Positions 8,356 to 17,867 of a DNA stretch of 64,000 bases are shown here, piece by piece. Every line of letters starts with the position of its first letter. Within the stretch, counting starts at the first letter, position 1. This stretch comes from Roseobacter weihaiensis. Its GTDB lineage: Bacteria; Pseudomonadota; Alphaproteobacteria; Rhodobacterales; Rhodobacteraceae. The stretch spans positions 62,001-126,000 of the forward strand of contig NZ_JACNMO010000005.1 of NCBI RefSeq assembly GCF_020622345.1, given 5' to 3'. A model generated the notes under the pieces. That model saw only the letters and a list, made by a program, of their open reading frames with translations. It was not told the DNA's origin and did not search any database. Both the position numbers and the translations under genes were made by a program.

Positions 8356-10167
8356 ATGAGCCCACTGCAGGACCTGCCCAACAAGATCGGTATTGCGCTG
8401 CTTGTCGTCGGTGAAGATGGGAAGATTATCTTTTCCAATCGTGCCACCACACGGATTTTCGGACTTTCTACGACAGCGTTTTGCAAGATGAACATCTGCG
8501 ATCTGCTTCCTGATTGGGCTCTGGACGGTGACAACAGCCAGGCTTTGTCCGAGGGTTCCGAGCAGGTGATACGGCCGCTTTACGGGGTTCACAGCTCAGG
8601 GCGATCTTTGGCCCTCGAAGCGCGGATCATGCCAGAGAGCATGGCCGAGGACGGCTTTCGCTATACCATGGCCCTGCGCGATGTCGCAGATGAGCTGGAA
8701 GCTGAACGATTGGCCAAAGCCGAACATCGTCGCATGGAATATGCAATCTCAGGGGCGAAGGTCGGCATTTTCGAAGTTGATCTGCTAACCGGCAGCTCTC
8801 AGACTTCAGGGGCCTGGCGGGAGATAATGGGCGTTCCACCCGATGCCGAGATCGATACTCAGGCCGAGTGGCGCAGCCGTGTCCATCCCGAGGATCTGCC
8901 GAGGGTCGAGTTTGCGGATCAAGAGTGCATCTGTGGCCGCACTGAACGTTCCCTGACAGAGTACCGGGTGCGAAGATCTGACGGATCAGATTGGTCCTGG
9001 ATGCGATCCGATGCGATTGCCGACGCGCGCGATAAAAACGGCATGGCGACGAAACTGATTGGGGTACAGACCGAGATCACACGCCAGAAAACCGCTGAAG
9101 ATGCATTGCGACGCAGCGAACATCAGTTTCGAACGGCGCTGGAGAATGCACCGATCGGACAGGCGCTTGTCGCAACCGATGGCCGGTGGTTGGCGGTTAA
9201 CCCGGCGATGTGCCGGTTTCTGGGCTACTCCGAAGAGGAATTGCTGAACATAGATTTTCAGACGGTCACACATCCCGCCGACCTTGAGCCCGACATCGAA
9301 CAGGTTCAGCGCCTGCTGGACGGCAAGGAAATGACCTACTCGATCGACAAAAGATACTTGCGGCGCGATGGAGAGATCGTATGGGGCAACCTCAGCGTTG
9401 CTTTGGTGCGGGATGCAAACGGTGCCCCGCTGCATTTCATTTCCCAGATTCTGGATATCTCGGAGCGGCGGCGCCTGGAACGGATGGAGCGGGAATTCGT
9501 GGCGACGGTCAGCCATGAACTGCGCACACCGGTGACATCGATCTCCTCAGCGCTTGCGTTGATTGATCCCGCCTCATTCGAGGCCCTGCCGGCCAAGATT
9601 CAGAAACTGATCTCGATCACGCATGAAAACAGCGACCGTCTGCGAAAGCTGCTGGATGACATTCTAGATTTCGAAAAACTGGCATCAGACAAGATGTCGC
9701 TCACTGCAATGCAGGTCGATGCCATGCAGATGGCCAAAAGGTCGATAGAGGCTGTTCGACCGATGGCCGAGCAGTTCGGAATCGTAACAAGTCTGGACGA
9801 CCCGGAGAGATTTGTACCATGCAAAGCGGACCCGAACCGTTTGCAACAGATTCTGGCCAATCTTCTGTCCAATGCGATAAAGTTCTCCCATAAAGGCGGC
9901 CATGTTCGGGTCGATGTGACAACAAATGCCAGTCACGTTCGAATTGCCGTCGTGGATCAGGGTATCGGTGTTCCGGCAGCGTTTCGTGAGACGATATTCC
10001 AGCCATTTATCCAAGTCGCCCCATCCAGTACCCGTCAGCGCACGGGCACCGGCCTCGGTCTGAGTATCACGAAACAACTGGTTGAGCAGATGGGCGGAAC
10101 AATCGGTCTTTGCGCAGAGCAGCCGGAAGGCTCGGAGTTCTGGGTCAAGCTCCCCCTCGCCGATTGA
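8356..10167 (+). CDS. PAS-domain sensor histidine kinase
   Basis: The 603-residue kinase has no membrane segment and is probably cytoplasmic. It has three PAS-type domains at about residues 8-110, 125-240 and 255-370; the second carries WRSRVHPEDLPRVE and the third NAPIGQALVATDGRWLAVN. A short coiled region leads to the dimerisation/phosphoacceptor helix, with the H-box FVATVSHELRTPVTSIS (His387), and then the ATPase domain with N-box NRLQQILANLLSNAIKF, G1 DQGIGVP and G2 GTGLGLSI. All catalytic boxes are intact. It converges with a receiver-domain gene at 10.2 kb and lies 1.8 kb from a second one; these are its likely partners. The signal is unknown. Confidence 0.92.
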   Translation: MSPLQDLPNKIGIALLVVGEDGKIIFSNRATTRIFGLSTTAFCKMNICDLLPDWALDGDNSQALSEGSEQVIRPLYGVHSSGRSLALEARIMPESMAEDGFRYTMALRDVADELEAERLAKAEHRRMEYAISGAKVGIFEVDLLTGSSQTSGAWREIMGVPPDAEIDTQAEWRSRVHPEDLPRVEFADQECICGRTERSLTEYRVRRSDGSDWSWMRSDAIADARDKNGMATKLIGVQTEITRQKTAEDALRRSEHQFRTALENAPIGQALVATDGRWLAVNPAMCRFLGYSEEELLNIDFQTVTHPADLEPDIEQVQRLLDGKEMTYSIDKRYLRRDGEIVWGNLSVALVRDANGAPLHFISQILDISERRRLERMEREFVATVSHELRTPVTSISSALALIDPASFEALPAKIQKLISITHENSDRLRKLLDDILDFEKLASDKMSLTAMQVDAMQMAKRSIEAVRPMAEQFGIVTSLDDPERFVPCKADPNRLQQILANLLSNAIKFSHKGGHVRVDVTTNASHVRIAVVDQGIGVPAAFRETIFQPFIQVAPSSTRQRTGTGLGLSITKQLVEQMGGTIGLCAEQPEGSEFWVKLPLAD

Positions 10168-10220
10168 GCACCCCCCTGCCGAGCAAAGGCGTTGTCGCCT
10201 CTGAAAGCTAAGCCTGAAAT

Positions 10221-11174
10221 TCAGACCTCTTGATACGGCATTTTTTCTCGGACACGTACCATTGCGCGTCTTAGGGCCTGCTCTTTCAATGCGTTCAGAT
10301 TGACCGGCTGACTAAGCAGCGGCTGCAGTGCGGCACCCACTGCCACCTCTAGATCAAAGGGTGTACCGTCGTCTTTGCACAGCTCTTTTTCATCAACCAC
10401 ACCCTGAATATCCCATTCGAGCGACGCCGTCGATTGAAGGGCTGCAGCGTTCGAGCTGCAGAGGAAATTCCCGTTTCCCACGTAACACATCACAACGGCA
10501 CCCGACATCGACGACATCGCGATCGCATCGGCAACATGCCGGATCGCGAACTCAAATTCGCTGGGCGTGCTTTGACTGTATATTCTTTCTCCCCCCAGAA
10601 CATGCACCGCGAAAAACGTCGAGGATTGCAAACCCGCCCGTGACAACTGGCCCAGATAGTTTTCAAAAACGGGCCAGATCACAAGGCCCTTTACACCTTC
10701 GATCTCCAGTCGATCAGAAAATCCCGCTGGCGGATCGGCATCTGTGACTGCGTTAGGCACAACCGCGTCCGAAGTCAGCTCTCGGACACGCCTTTGTTCC
10801 GCGGCAAGCCGGTTCGCCATTCCGATCCTCACCGAAACTTCAAAGATGTCGAAAGGCTTTGTGATGTAGTCCGTGGCACCCGCCACAAAAGCGCCATCCA
10901 CATATGATTTTTCGGTCATCGCGGTCAACATGATGATCGGCGTTTTTCGATAGGCCGGCATTTGGCGAACAGCGGCACACAGCTCTATGCCGCTGGCTCC
11001 GGGCATTTGAATGTCCAAAAGGAAGCACTCGAACGGCTCCGTTTGTGCCGCGATCAGATCCAGTGCATGGTCGGCTGACTCGGCAACGGTAACGTCCATG
11101 ATACCGGCCTCGGCCAAAATCATCGGTAAAAGCTCCCGGATAGAGTGGTCGTCATCTACAGCCAATGTCTTCAT
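10221..11174 (-). CDS. Response regulator with degenerate GGDEF-like output domain
   Basis: The 317-residue protein has an N-terminal receiver domain (residues 1-120) with the acidic pocket DDD at 7-9, phosphoacceptor Asp54 (LLDIQMPG), LTAM at about 83-86 and Lys106 (YITKPFD). The C-terminal half (about 155-310) resembles a diguanylate cyclase fold: the sequence VVMCYVGNGNF at 228-237 stands where GGDEF would be. The signature is lost, so cyclase activity is not expected. It may bind nucleotide or act by protein contact. It is clearly a paralogue of the divergent receiver protein at 11.9-13.2 kb. Confidence 0.85.
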   Translation of the reverse strand: MKTLAVDDDHSIRELLPMILAEAGIMDVTVAESADHALDLIAAQTEPFECFLLDIQMPGASGIELCAAVRQMPAYRKTPIIMLTAMTEKSYVDGAFVAGATDYITKPFDIFEVSVRIGMANRLAAEQRRVRELTSDAVVPNAVTDADPPAGFSDRLEIEGVKGLVIWPVFENYLGQLSRAGLQSSTFFAVHVLGGERIYSQSTPSEFEFAIRHVADAIAMSSMSGAVVMCYVGNGNFLCSSNAAALQSTASLEWDIQGVVDEKELCKDDGTPFDLEVAVGAALQPLLSQPVNLNALKEQALRRAMVRVREKMPYQEV

Positions 11175-11926
11175 GCGGCTAACCCTTGGTCATGTAATTT
11201 CCGGTAAATACAACTTATTATGGAAAGAACATCCAGCGAAATACGCGGCGTTGCAGGTCAGAACCTGGAAAATACTGCGGTGCAAACCCCGCAGCCAACA
11301 CGTTGTCGAACTTGTCGCACAATCAAGCAACCACGGCAACGCAAAGAAATGGCACCTGCCCTGGGAACAAAACACAAGGTCATGACGTTGCTCTTTCGCG
11401 GGGCCGATCTTTGTAAAAGGTTCGATGACATGACTTCTAGTCTTTTGACCGACCCCAGGCCGATGGGACCGGTTCAGCCAACCTTGCTGCCGGGACCGGA
11501 ACGCGTTCCGACCCATGCCCCTGCAGGATCAATGGTGGCAATCACATGACCGGGTTGAGTGCCAGCTCAGCCCGCGAGCATCCCAAGGTGATCGGCAACG
11601 CAGGAGCGTTCGCAAAAACTGGTAAAATGGCCGCAATCGGCTTCAACCCCCGGTTGGTTCGCCGCAAAAAGCCGTTTGAGGGTTGCGCAGGCGTGAAATC
11701 GAGGCTCATATCAGCTGGGATGCAACCCAAACGGGTCAACCTACGGGCAGCGGGCATTATCGCCAAGGCAACTTGTCCGGCTGTTGTCAGCGGCAACTAA
11801 AAATCTTTTAAAGCACTGATTTAAATATAAAAATTTAAAGAATATGCACTCATAGATTGCACTATTTTTGGTGTTTTTGTTCTGGGTGCTTATATGATCT
11901 GGGTGTGCGGCGAGGTGAGAGCGAAA
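11175..11926. other. Divergent intergenic region, no gene seen
   Basis: About 750 bases separate the two divergent receiver-domain genes. Positions 11540-11800 carry overlapping open frames on both strands without start signals or recognisable domains, so this may be eroded coding DNA. From about 11800 to 11890 the sequence is strongly AT-rich and is the best place for the promoter of the downstream gene. Confidence 0.4.
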
Positions 11927-13189
11927 ATGACCTTGGGATATGTGATTATCGGCATGGTTGTGGGACTGCTGGCGTTAGCCATTGCATGGTTGCTGGGTGC
12001 ACCGCTGTGGCTGGCGCTTCTCCTCTACAGCGGCGTCGGTTCGCTTGCCATGATCATAGGGGCCGTCATATTCTACGTCCGTGGCCGCATATCCGGCAGT
12101 TCTTCACCAGAAGCCATGATCGAGCAAACGGATGCGCCCTCACATGGGCCATCGGTCGGAGCTGGAATGAACCGTCCGCGCCCGCGCGAACAGCACCGCC
12201 CGGTAGCGATGAGGATACTTGCGGTTGATGACGATCCGTCACTGCTGGAATTGATCCCGATGATCGCGGAAAAGGCCGATTTCCCGGATGTTACAACAGT
12301 GTCATCGGGAGCACAGGCGCTTGCGGTCATCGCGCAATCACCCGTGGCATTCGATTGTTTACTGTTGGACATCTGCATGCCCGGCATGCATGGCATCGAG
12401 CTCTGCACCCGTATCCGCAGGATGCCCCATTATGCGCAGACGCCAATCCTCATGCTGACCGCCATGAGGGACATCGAATATCTTAGCCAGGCTTTCAAAG
12501 CGGGCGCTACGGATTACTTGACCAAACCCTTTGACGTTGGCGAATTCTGTGATCGGCTCCGGAAGGCTCATGAATGCATCGGAGCCCGCAATCAGACCGT
12601 GGGGCCTGATACGACAACAGTTGGCCTTTTGCGCGGCTCGACGGGCCGGGACACGATCGATCTGGCAGCCACCGTTCACTTTGACGGCATTGCGGGTTTT
12701 GTTGGGTACGTTGCGATGGAAAACTACGTCGAACGGCTATTACTCAAGGATCTTGACCGGGCCAGCTTGCTCGCGCTCAAGATCGATCAGTTTGAAACGA
12801 TAGGGGCGCGTACGTCGCGCTCCAGCGTCGTCTCTTTATTGAACAAAACCGCCAAAGCGGTTGTCGAGGTCTTCGGGTCCCATGAGCCGATGACCACTTA
12901 TGCCGGAGACGGGATATTTATTCTTGCTTTCGGGGCCGAGAACCTTGGCCCGCTGGTCAGCGCTGAAGCCGAAATCCAAAACCTGATGAGAGACACGCGG
13001 TTTGAGAACGAAGGTGGCATCACAAACGAAATCGGAGTTTCGATTGGCGTGCTGACAAGACCCGATTCCGGGGCCAAAGCGATGCGCGCCAGAACGACAA
13101 TCGAAAGAGCAATATCTCATGCAGAGACACGTGAGTTGAATAAAGCGGCGAAAGCAGCGCCGTCTACGGTTAGTTTAACAAGAAGGTAG
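11927..13189 (+). CDS. Membrane-anchored receiver protein with degenerate GGDEF domain
   Basis: The 420-residue product starts at MTLGYVIIGM, with GAGGTG ten bases upstream; an in-frame start 33 bases earlier is possible. Two transmembrane helices (about 5-23 and 27-50) are followed by a linker and a receiver domain (about 96-215) with Asp148 (LLLDICMPG) and Lys in YLTKPFD. A GGDEF-like domain at about 240-400 reads TYAGDGIFILAF where the GGDEF signature belongs, and ends with GVSIGV. Tethering a receiver to the membrane is unusual. It shares its architecture with the divergent regulator, which lacks the membrane anchor. If translation started at the internal ATG at 12209, the protein would be soluble. 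Confidence 0.8.
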   Translation: MTLGYVIIGMVVGLLALAIAWLLGAPLWLALLLYSGVGSLAMIIGAVIFYVRGRISGSSSPEAMIEQTDAPSHGPSVGAGMNRPRPREQHRPVAMRILAVDDDPSLLELIPMIAEKADFPDVTTVSSGAQALAVIAQSPVAFDCLLLDICMPGMHGIELCTRIRRMPHYAQTPILMLTAMRDIEYLSQAFKAGATDYLTKPFDVGEFCDRLRKAHECIGARNQTVGPDTTTVGLLRGSTGRDTIDLAATVHFDGIAGFVGYVAMENYVERLLLKDLDRASLLALKIDQFETIGARTSRSSVVSLLNKTAKAVVEVFGSHEPMTTYAGDGIFILAFGAENLGPLVSAEAEIQNLMRDTRFENEGGITNEIGVSIGVLTRPDSGAKAMRARTTIERAISHAETRELNKAAKAAPSTVSLTRR

Positions 13190-14184
13190 GCGATTGCAGC
13201 CGGGCACGCACGACCTCAATCCGGCTAACAAACGAACCAATGACACTCTGCCTGACCCGTTCCCTTTTGAGCGCCCGTCCCTGGCATTCAGCTCCGCTGA
13301 GGTTTTCTTCCTTCACTTACCGATCACCGCAATCCTTTGATGTCATCCCATCGAGGCTTGGATGCGGGTGGCGGTGGTCAAGGTCTTGCGCCCTGACGGC
13401 ACCAGTTTCAACAGCCAGAGCATCATCGCGTCAGAACAACGATGCCGGGGCTTTACTGACCGGTAAATCCTTTTGCCATTTAAGACGGGCCGACGGTTTA
13501 CGCAGGTTCACTTTTCGGCGGTGTGACCATCCAGATCGCAACAGAAAAACCCGTTGTCTTACGTTTCCAGGCTGTTTCGTCTGGGCTTAAGCTCAGCACC
13601 GGCCCGGCAATTCTGGCCTGTGGTTTCAAGAACGTACAAGGCTTCCCCCTCCGCCTCCAGACAGACACGATTTGGGCGACGGGTCAGACAGACACCCCAG
13701 ACGGGGCATTGACCGTTGCGAAAACGGTGTAAAACTCCGGCTGGCCCTGCACAGCATTGCCGTCAATGACGCGCGGTCAGATCCTGAATGGACGCTCCTG
13801 CTCTCTCTCCGCTGGGCCGGACGGCGTTGCGTATCCGCTTGATCCGACGAAACGAAAGGTAGCTGAAAGTAAATGCCAGCTCACTGCGAAACGCTGCCGG
13901 ACGAAGCATAGACATGCCCGCAGGGCGTTGCCCACCAACACCCCAACCCTTCATGCGTTTGGGGCGGATGAGAACTCCACCCGGCAGAACAAACCTGCCG
14001 ATTTCTCTTTTCATCGGCCGCTTTCTGACAACGGCAGACGGTTGACGTATGACACCAGAGGAACCGACACTCAGCAAAATCGAGCTGTTGCTTCTTCATT
14101 TCATCGGCTGTCGATGATCCGGGCTGAAGGTTTCGTTGCGGTCTTGGCAGATGATCTTTCAGCTTGTTCACCTGTGTGACCCGG
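13190..14184. other. Long region without a recognisable gene
   Basis: About 1 kb between the receiver-domain gene and the kynureninase gene. Short frames on both strands have skewed composition, no ribosome-binding sites and no motif I recognise. The fragment around 13360-13470 on the plus strand reads MRVAVVKVLRPDGTSFNSQS and could be a gene remnant, but I cannot name it. Confidence 0.4.
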
Positions 14185-15387
14185 TCAGGTGACCCTCCCT
14201 TTCTGTTTGAATTGCGGTTGGTCCCAGAGCCGTTCGGTCAAGATGCGTTGCAAAATATCCACGGCTGCGATCACGTCACTCTCGTCGATATAGAGCGGGG
14301 TGAAGCCGAAGCGCATGATGTTCGGTGCGCGGAAATCACCGATCACCCCTTCTGAGATCAGCGCCTGCATGGCGGCATAGCCGTTTTCAAATGCAAAGGA
14401 GACTTGAGAGCCGCGCGTATCGGGGTCGCGCGGACTGGCCAGGCTCAATCCTGCACAGCGCTTTTCGACCTCTGCGATGAAGAGCTCACAAAGCACCACA
14501 CTTTTGGCCCGGATATCGGCCATGTCGATCCCATCCCAAACCTTGAGCGCCTCCTCGAGGGCGGTCATCTGGATCACCGGCGGAGTGCCAATCCGCATTC
14601 GCTCGATATCTTTTGCGGGCCGGTAGGATGGCTCAAACGCAAAGGGCGCCTCGTGGCCGAGCCAGCCCGCCATTGCCGGGGTGATATCTCCGATGATATC
14701 CGGGCGGACATAGATGAAGGCGGGAGCGCCGGGGCCACCGTTGAGGTATTTGTAGGTGCACCCCACCGCGAATTCGCAACCGCAGCCCGCCAAATCGACC
14801 GGCACCGCGCCCGCGCTGTGGGCCAGATCCCAAAGCATCACAGCCCCCGCTTTCCGCGCCCTGGCCGTCAGTGCTGCCATATCATGCTGGCGGCCCGTGC
14901 GGTAATCCACCTGCGTGATCATGGCGACGGCGATCTCGTCGGTCAGCCCGTCCATGACCTCTTCGGGGGCGACAATGCGCAGCTCATGGCCTTGGTCAAG
15001 CTGCGCAATCAGACCCTGCGCCATGTAAAGATCAGAGGGGAAATTGCCGCTGTCAGACAGGATCACCTTGCGGTCCGGACGCATCTTCAGGGCCGCGGAA
15101 AGTGCCTGATACACCTTCAGTGACAGCGTGTCCCCCATCACGACCGATCCGGTCGGCGCACCGATCAGCCGGGCGATCCGATTGCCAACGCGGACAGGCT
15201 GACCCATCCAGTCATCGACATTCCAGCCGCGAATGAGGTGCTGGCCCCATTCCTCCGTGGCCATATTGCCAAGACGCTCGGTCACGCCTTTGGGGAGCGG
15301 CCCAAGCGAGTTGCCATCAAGATAGATCACGCCGTCGGGCAGGTCGAATTTGTCTTTGAGGGGGAGTGTCACGAGACCGTCCTTCAT
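14185..15387 (-). CDS. kynU: Kynureninase
   Basis: The 400-residue PLP enzyme cleaves kynurenine to anthranilate and alanine in the cytosol. The sequence shows the fold-type I aspartate/histidine segment WDLAHSAGAVPVDL (about residues 186-199) and the cofactor lysine in TYKYLNGGPG (Lys213). The N-terminal IYLDGNSLGPLPK is typical of the family, and the length is normal. The start ATG overlaps the stop of the dioxygenase gene (ATGA), which rejects a longer frame. It is the last gene of the tryptophan operon. No kynurenine 3-monooxygenase is seen nearby, so flux should go to anthranilate, which the operon at 21-30 kb activates to its CoA ester. Confidence 0.95.
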   Translation of the reverse strand: MKDGLVTLPLKDKFDLPDGVIYLDGNSLGPLPKGVTERLGNMATEEWGQHLIRGWNVDDWMGQPVRVGNRIARLIGAPTGSVVMGDTLSLKVYQALSAALKMRPDRKVILSDSGNFPSDLYMAQGLIAQLDQGHELRIVAPEEVMDGLTDEIAVAMITQVDYRTGRQHDMAALTARARKAGAVMLWDLAHSAGAVPVDLAGCGCEFAVGCTYKYLNGGPGAPAFIYVRPDIIGDITPAMAGWLGHEAPFAFEPSYRPAKDIERMRIGTPPVIQMTALEEALKVWDGIDMADIRAKSVVLCELFIAEVEKRCAGLSLASPRDPDTRGSQVSFAFENGYAAMQALISEGVIGDFRAPNIMRFGFTPLYIDESDVIAAVDILQRILTERLWDQPQFKQKGRVT

Positions 15388-16214
15388 AGTTGACCGCGCA
15401 GGTGCCAAAGTTCAGGGAACAGCTCGACCTCGAGCATTTTTCGCAGATATTTCACGCCAGAGGTGCCCCCTGTGCCGCGTTTGAAGCCGATGATCCGTTC
15501 CACCGTGGTCACGTGGTTGAACCGCCATCGCCGAAAGTAGTCTTCCAGATCGACCAGTTTTTCCGCCAGTTCATAGAGCGACCAGTACGCATGCGGGGAC
15601 TGGTAGACCGTTGTCCAGGCATCCATCACCGCCTGATTGGCCTGATGTGGCTGGTCAAGACGGTAGATACCGGTATCGAATGCCACCCCAAGCTGACCCG
15701 CCAGATTGTCAAGCGCGACGTGATAGAGCGACTTGCCCTCAAGCTCTTGCCCCAACATGTGGTGCAATTCGGGACGGTGTTCGTGGACTTTCATCATGGC
15801 CCGGTTGCGATTGCCCAGTATAAACTCGATCAGGCGATATTGATGCGACTGAAAACCGGATGACGCGCCCAGATCATCGCGAAACTCGGTGTATTCGCTC
15901 GGCGTCATGGTGCGCAGAACGTCCCAGGCATTGTTGAGCTGTTCAAAGATGCGCGCGACCCGGCTCAGCATCTTGAAGGCGGGCGGGAAATTCCCCTTCA
16001 CCAGCTCTTCGCGTGCGGTGGACAATTCATGCAGGGCCAATCGCATCCAGAGCTCGGACGTTTGGTGCTGTATGATGAAAAGCATTTCATCATGGGCGTT
16101 CGATTGCCGTTTCTGCGCCCCAAGGATCGGATCAAGGGACAGATAGTCGATATAGGACATCTCCTTGGCAAAGGACATTTTTGCCCCGTCGGATGATGGA
16201 TCATATGCACTCAT
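15384..16214 (-). CDS. kynA: Tryptophan 2,3-dioxygenase
   Basis: The 276-residue heme enzyme opens the indole ring of L-tryptophan to N-formylkynurenine. The family motif FIIQHQTSELWMRLALHEL lies near residues 46-64. The probable heme-ligand histidine sits in FNHVTTVERIIGF, and the substrate loop is RGTGGTSGVKYL. The length matches bacterial homologues. The start ATG overlaps the GntR regulator stop, and the stop overlaps the kynureninase start, so the three are translationally coupled. Confidence 0.96.
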   Translation of the reverse strand: MSAYDPSSDGAKMSFAKEMSYIDYLSLDPILGAQKRQSNAHDEMLFIIQHQTSELWMRLALHELSTAREELVKGNFPPAFKMLSRVARIFEQLNNAWDVLRTMTPSEYTEFRDDLGASSGFQSHQYRLIEFILGNRNRAMMKVHEHRPELHHMLGQELEGKSLYHVALDNLAGQLGVAFDTGIYRLDQPHQANQAVMDAWTTVYQSPHAYWSLYELAEKLVDLEDYFRRWRFNHVTTVERIIGFKRGTGGTSGVKYLRKMLEVELFPELWHLRGQL

Positions 16215-16984
16215 GGGTGAACCTCTCTCGTAATCTGACCAAACGCCCCGACCACTTTTGCCTCAGCAGGGAGCAGCGCGCTGAGCTTTTCAAAGGCCTG
16301 GATTGACAGGTTGGCATGCGCCTCGAATGTTGCCCGCGCGTCTTCAGCGTTCCGGCGCATTGCGATGTCATAAAGGGCGGTATGCGGCTCCAACGCCATC
16401 GCCGTCGCAAAGACATTCGCCGCAGATGCTGCGATATCGGGATGGGTGGCCGCCAGTTCCCGCAAACCGGTTTGGATGAAAAGCTGATAGCGTCCAAGCT
16501 GATCGTTCAGCTGGGTCCGGAAATGATGCATCCAGGGGGAGGTTGCGGCTTTGATCAACGAGGCATGGAAAGCATCGTGGCGGGTGGCCCAAAGCGCAAG
16601 ATCATCGGATGACAGCAAAACCGATGGCACAGCTGTGTGTGAAAGATGGTAGTAAGCGCCGATCACGCCCGCCTGCCAGCCGTCATCGCCATTTCGGACC
16701 GCCTGCACGAACAAGGTGCCTTCGATCGCGCTGCGGCTGCGCTCAAGATCAAGCAAATCGTTGGCAGAAAGCGGGGCCACGCGGAACCCTTTGTTATGCT
16801 CTGTGACGACAAGCTTCTCCGCGCTCAGGCGGTTGAGACATTCCCGCAATGGGGTTAGGCCAATTGCGTAGCGCTCTGACAAGGCGGGCAGGCGTAATGC
16901 CGAGCCGGGGGCAAGCCCCAGCGACAGGATATCCGCGCGCATCCGCCCATAGAGGGTGTCTGATTTCGAAGGGGCTTTGACCAT
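16211..16984 (-). CDS. GntR-family (FCD) regulator of the kynurenine operon
   Basis: The 257-residue protein has an N-terminal winged helix-turn-helix (about residues 8-75) with LSERYAIGLTPLRECLNRL, and a helical C-terminal FCD ligand domain (about 95-235) with RHDAFHASLI and conserved histidines. Its gene lies inside the operon, overlapping the dioxygenase start. It probably senses tryptophan, kynurenine or anthranilate, possibly as a CoA derivative. Most known proteobacterial kyn operons use an Lrp-type KynR, so a GntR regulator here is a different solution. The ATG gives a normal HTH spacing. Confidence 0.88.
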   Translation of the reverse strand: MVKAPSKSDTLYGRMRADILSLGLAPGSALRLPALSERYAIGLTPLRECLNRLSAEKLVVTEHNKGFRVAPLSANDLLDLERSRSAIEGTLFVQAVRNGDDGWQAGVIGAYYHLSHTAVPSVLLSSDDLALWATRHDAFHASLIKAATSPWMHHFRTQLNDQLGRYQLFIQTGLRELAATHPDIAASAANVFATAMALEPHTALYDIAMRRNAEDARATFEAHANLSIQAFEKLSALLPAEAKVVGAFGQITREVHP

Positions 16985-17044
16985 GCCAGCGTCTCTCTTT
17001 CACATGCCATCCTCTATATCGCATACGAAAAAGAAAATCATATA

Positions 17045-17863
17045 TTATTCTGCAAAGACTTTTGTAAGTGCGCTATCTGGGTCTTTAAGGGAATCAAGAA
17101 CAGAGAAGTGATTGTGGTCACCGTCAACGACGCAAGCGATCTCTGCCTCCAACCCATCCCACATCAAAGCGAGCAGATTTGCCTGGCGAATGAATTCGGG
17201 CCGTTCACCGCCGCCAACCCACACCGTTACATTGGCGTCGCGACAGGGTTGCAGCAAGGCAGGGCTTTCACGCAGGGCTTCCGCCTCATCAAGGCGCAGA
17301 TCCTTGTTCATCTCGGTCCAGATCAGGGGGCGCAGATCATGCAGCCCACTGATCGAAAGCGTGTGATCCAGACGCTTCTGGGCATCCTCTGACAACGGGC
17401 TGTCGGCGCAAGCCATGCGTGACACAAGATGCCCGCCCGCGGAATGGCCCGCGATCCGGACAGGCCCACTCACGAGCGTTGCAGCTTTTGAGATCGCGGC
17501 CCCGATTTGCGACGTGATCTCGGCAATTCGCGCCTCTGGCGCAAGCGTGTATTGTGGCAGTGCGACGGCCCAGCCGTTGGCCCGCGCCCCTTCGGCAAGG
17601 TCGGTCCAATAGGATTTATCCGTCGCGATCCAGTAGCCACCATGCACAAAAATCGCGAGCCCCTTGGGTGTGCTATCCGGCCAAACCAGATCGAACTTTT
17701 CGCGCGGGTGAGCACCATAAGAGAGGTCGACATCCATCGCCACACCGCTGTCGCGGTAGGCCACCGCATTCTCCTGCCAGAGCGCAGGAAGCCTGTCCGC
17801 CCCGTCGATATGGGCCGAGTTGGCAAAAGCATCGTCCCAGTCGCGTTTCGGGCGCGTCTGCAT
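17045..17863 (-). CDS. Alpha/beta-hydrolase arylformamidase (N-formylkynurenine hydrolase)
   Basis: This 272-residue alpha/beta-hydrolase has the oxyanion motif HGGYW (about residues 94-98), the nucleophile elbow GHSAGG (about 138-143) and a late histidine in GDHNHFSVLD. The fold, length and HGGYW motif fit the animal/fungal type of kynurenine formamidase, not the metal-dependent bacterial KynB. It lies 60 bases upstream of the regulator, dioxygenase and kynureninase genes on the same strand. Its role is therefore most likely hydrolysis of formylkynurenine to kynurenine and formate. The gene starts 4 bases after the upstream stop codon, with AAGGTG overlapping that stop. Confidence 0.85.
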   Translation of the reverse strand: MQTRPKRDWDDAFANSAHIDGADRLPALWQENAVAYRDSGVAMDVDLSYGAHPREKFDLVWPDSTPKGLAIFVHGGYWIATDKSYWTDLAEGARANGWAVALPQYTLAPEARIAEITSQIGAAISKAATLVSGPVRIAGHSAGGHLVSRMACADSPLSEDAQKRLDHTLSISGLHDLRPLIWTEMNKDLRLDEAEALRESPALLQPCRDANVTVWVGGGERPEFIRQANLLALMWDGLEAEIACVVDGDHNHFSVLDSLKDPDSALTKVFAE

Positions 17864-17867
17864 TTTC

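Noticed and set aside
11546-11800. 85-codon frames on both strands
   Set aside because: They overlap each other completely, lack start signals and show no family resemblance.
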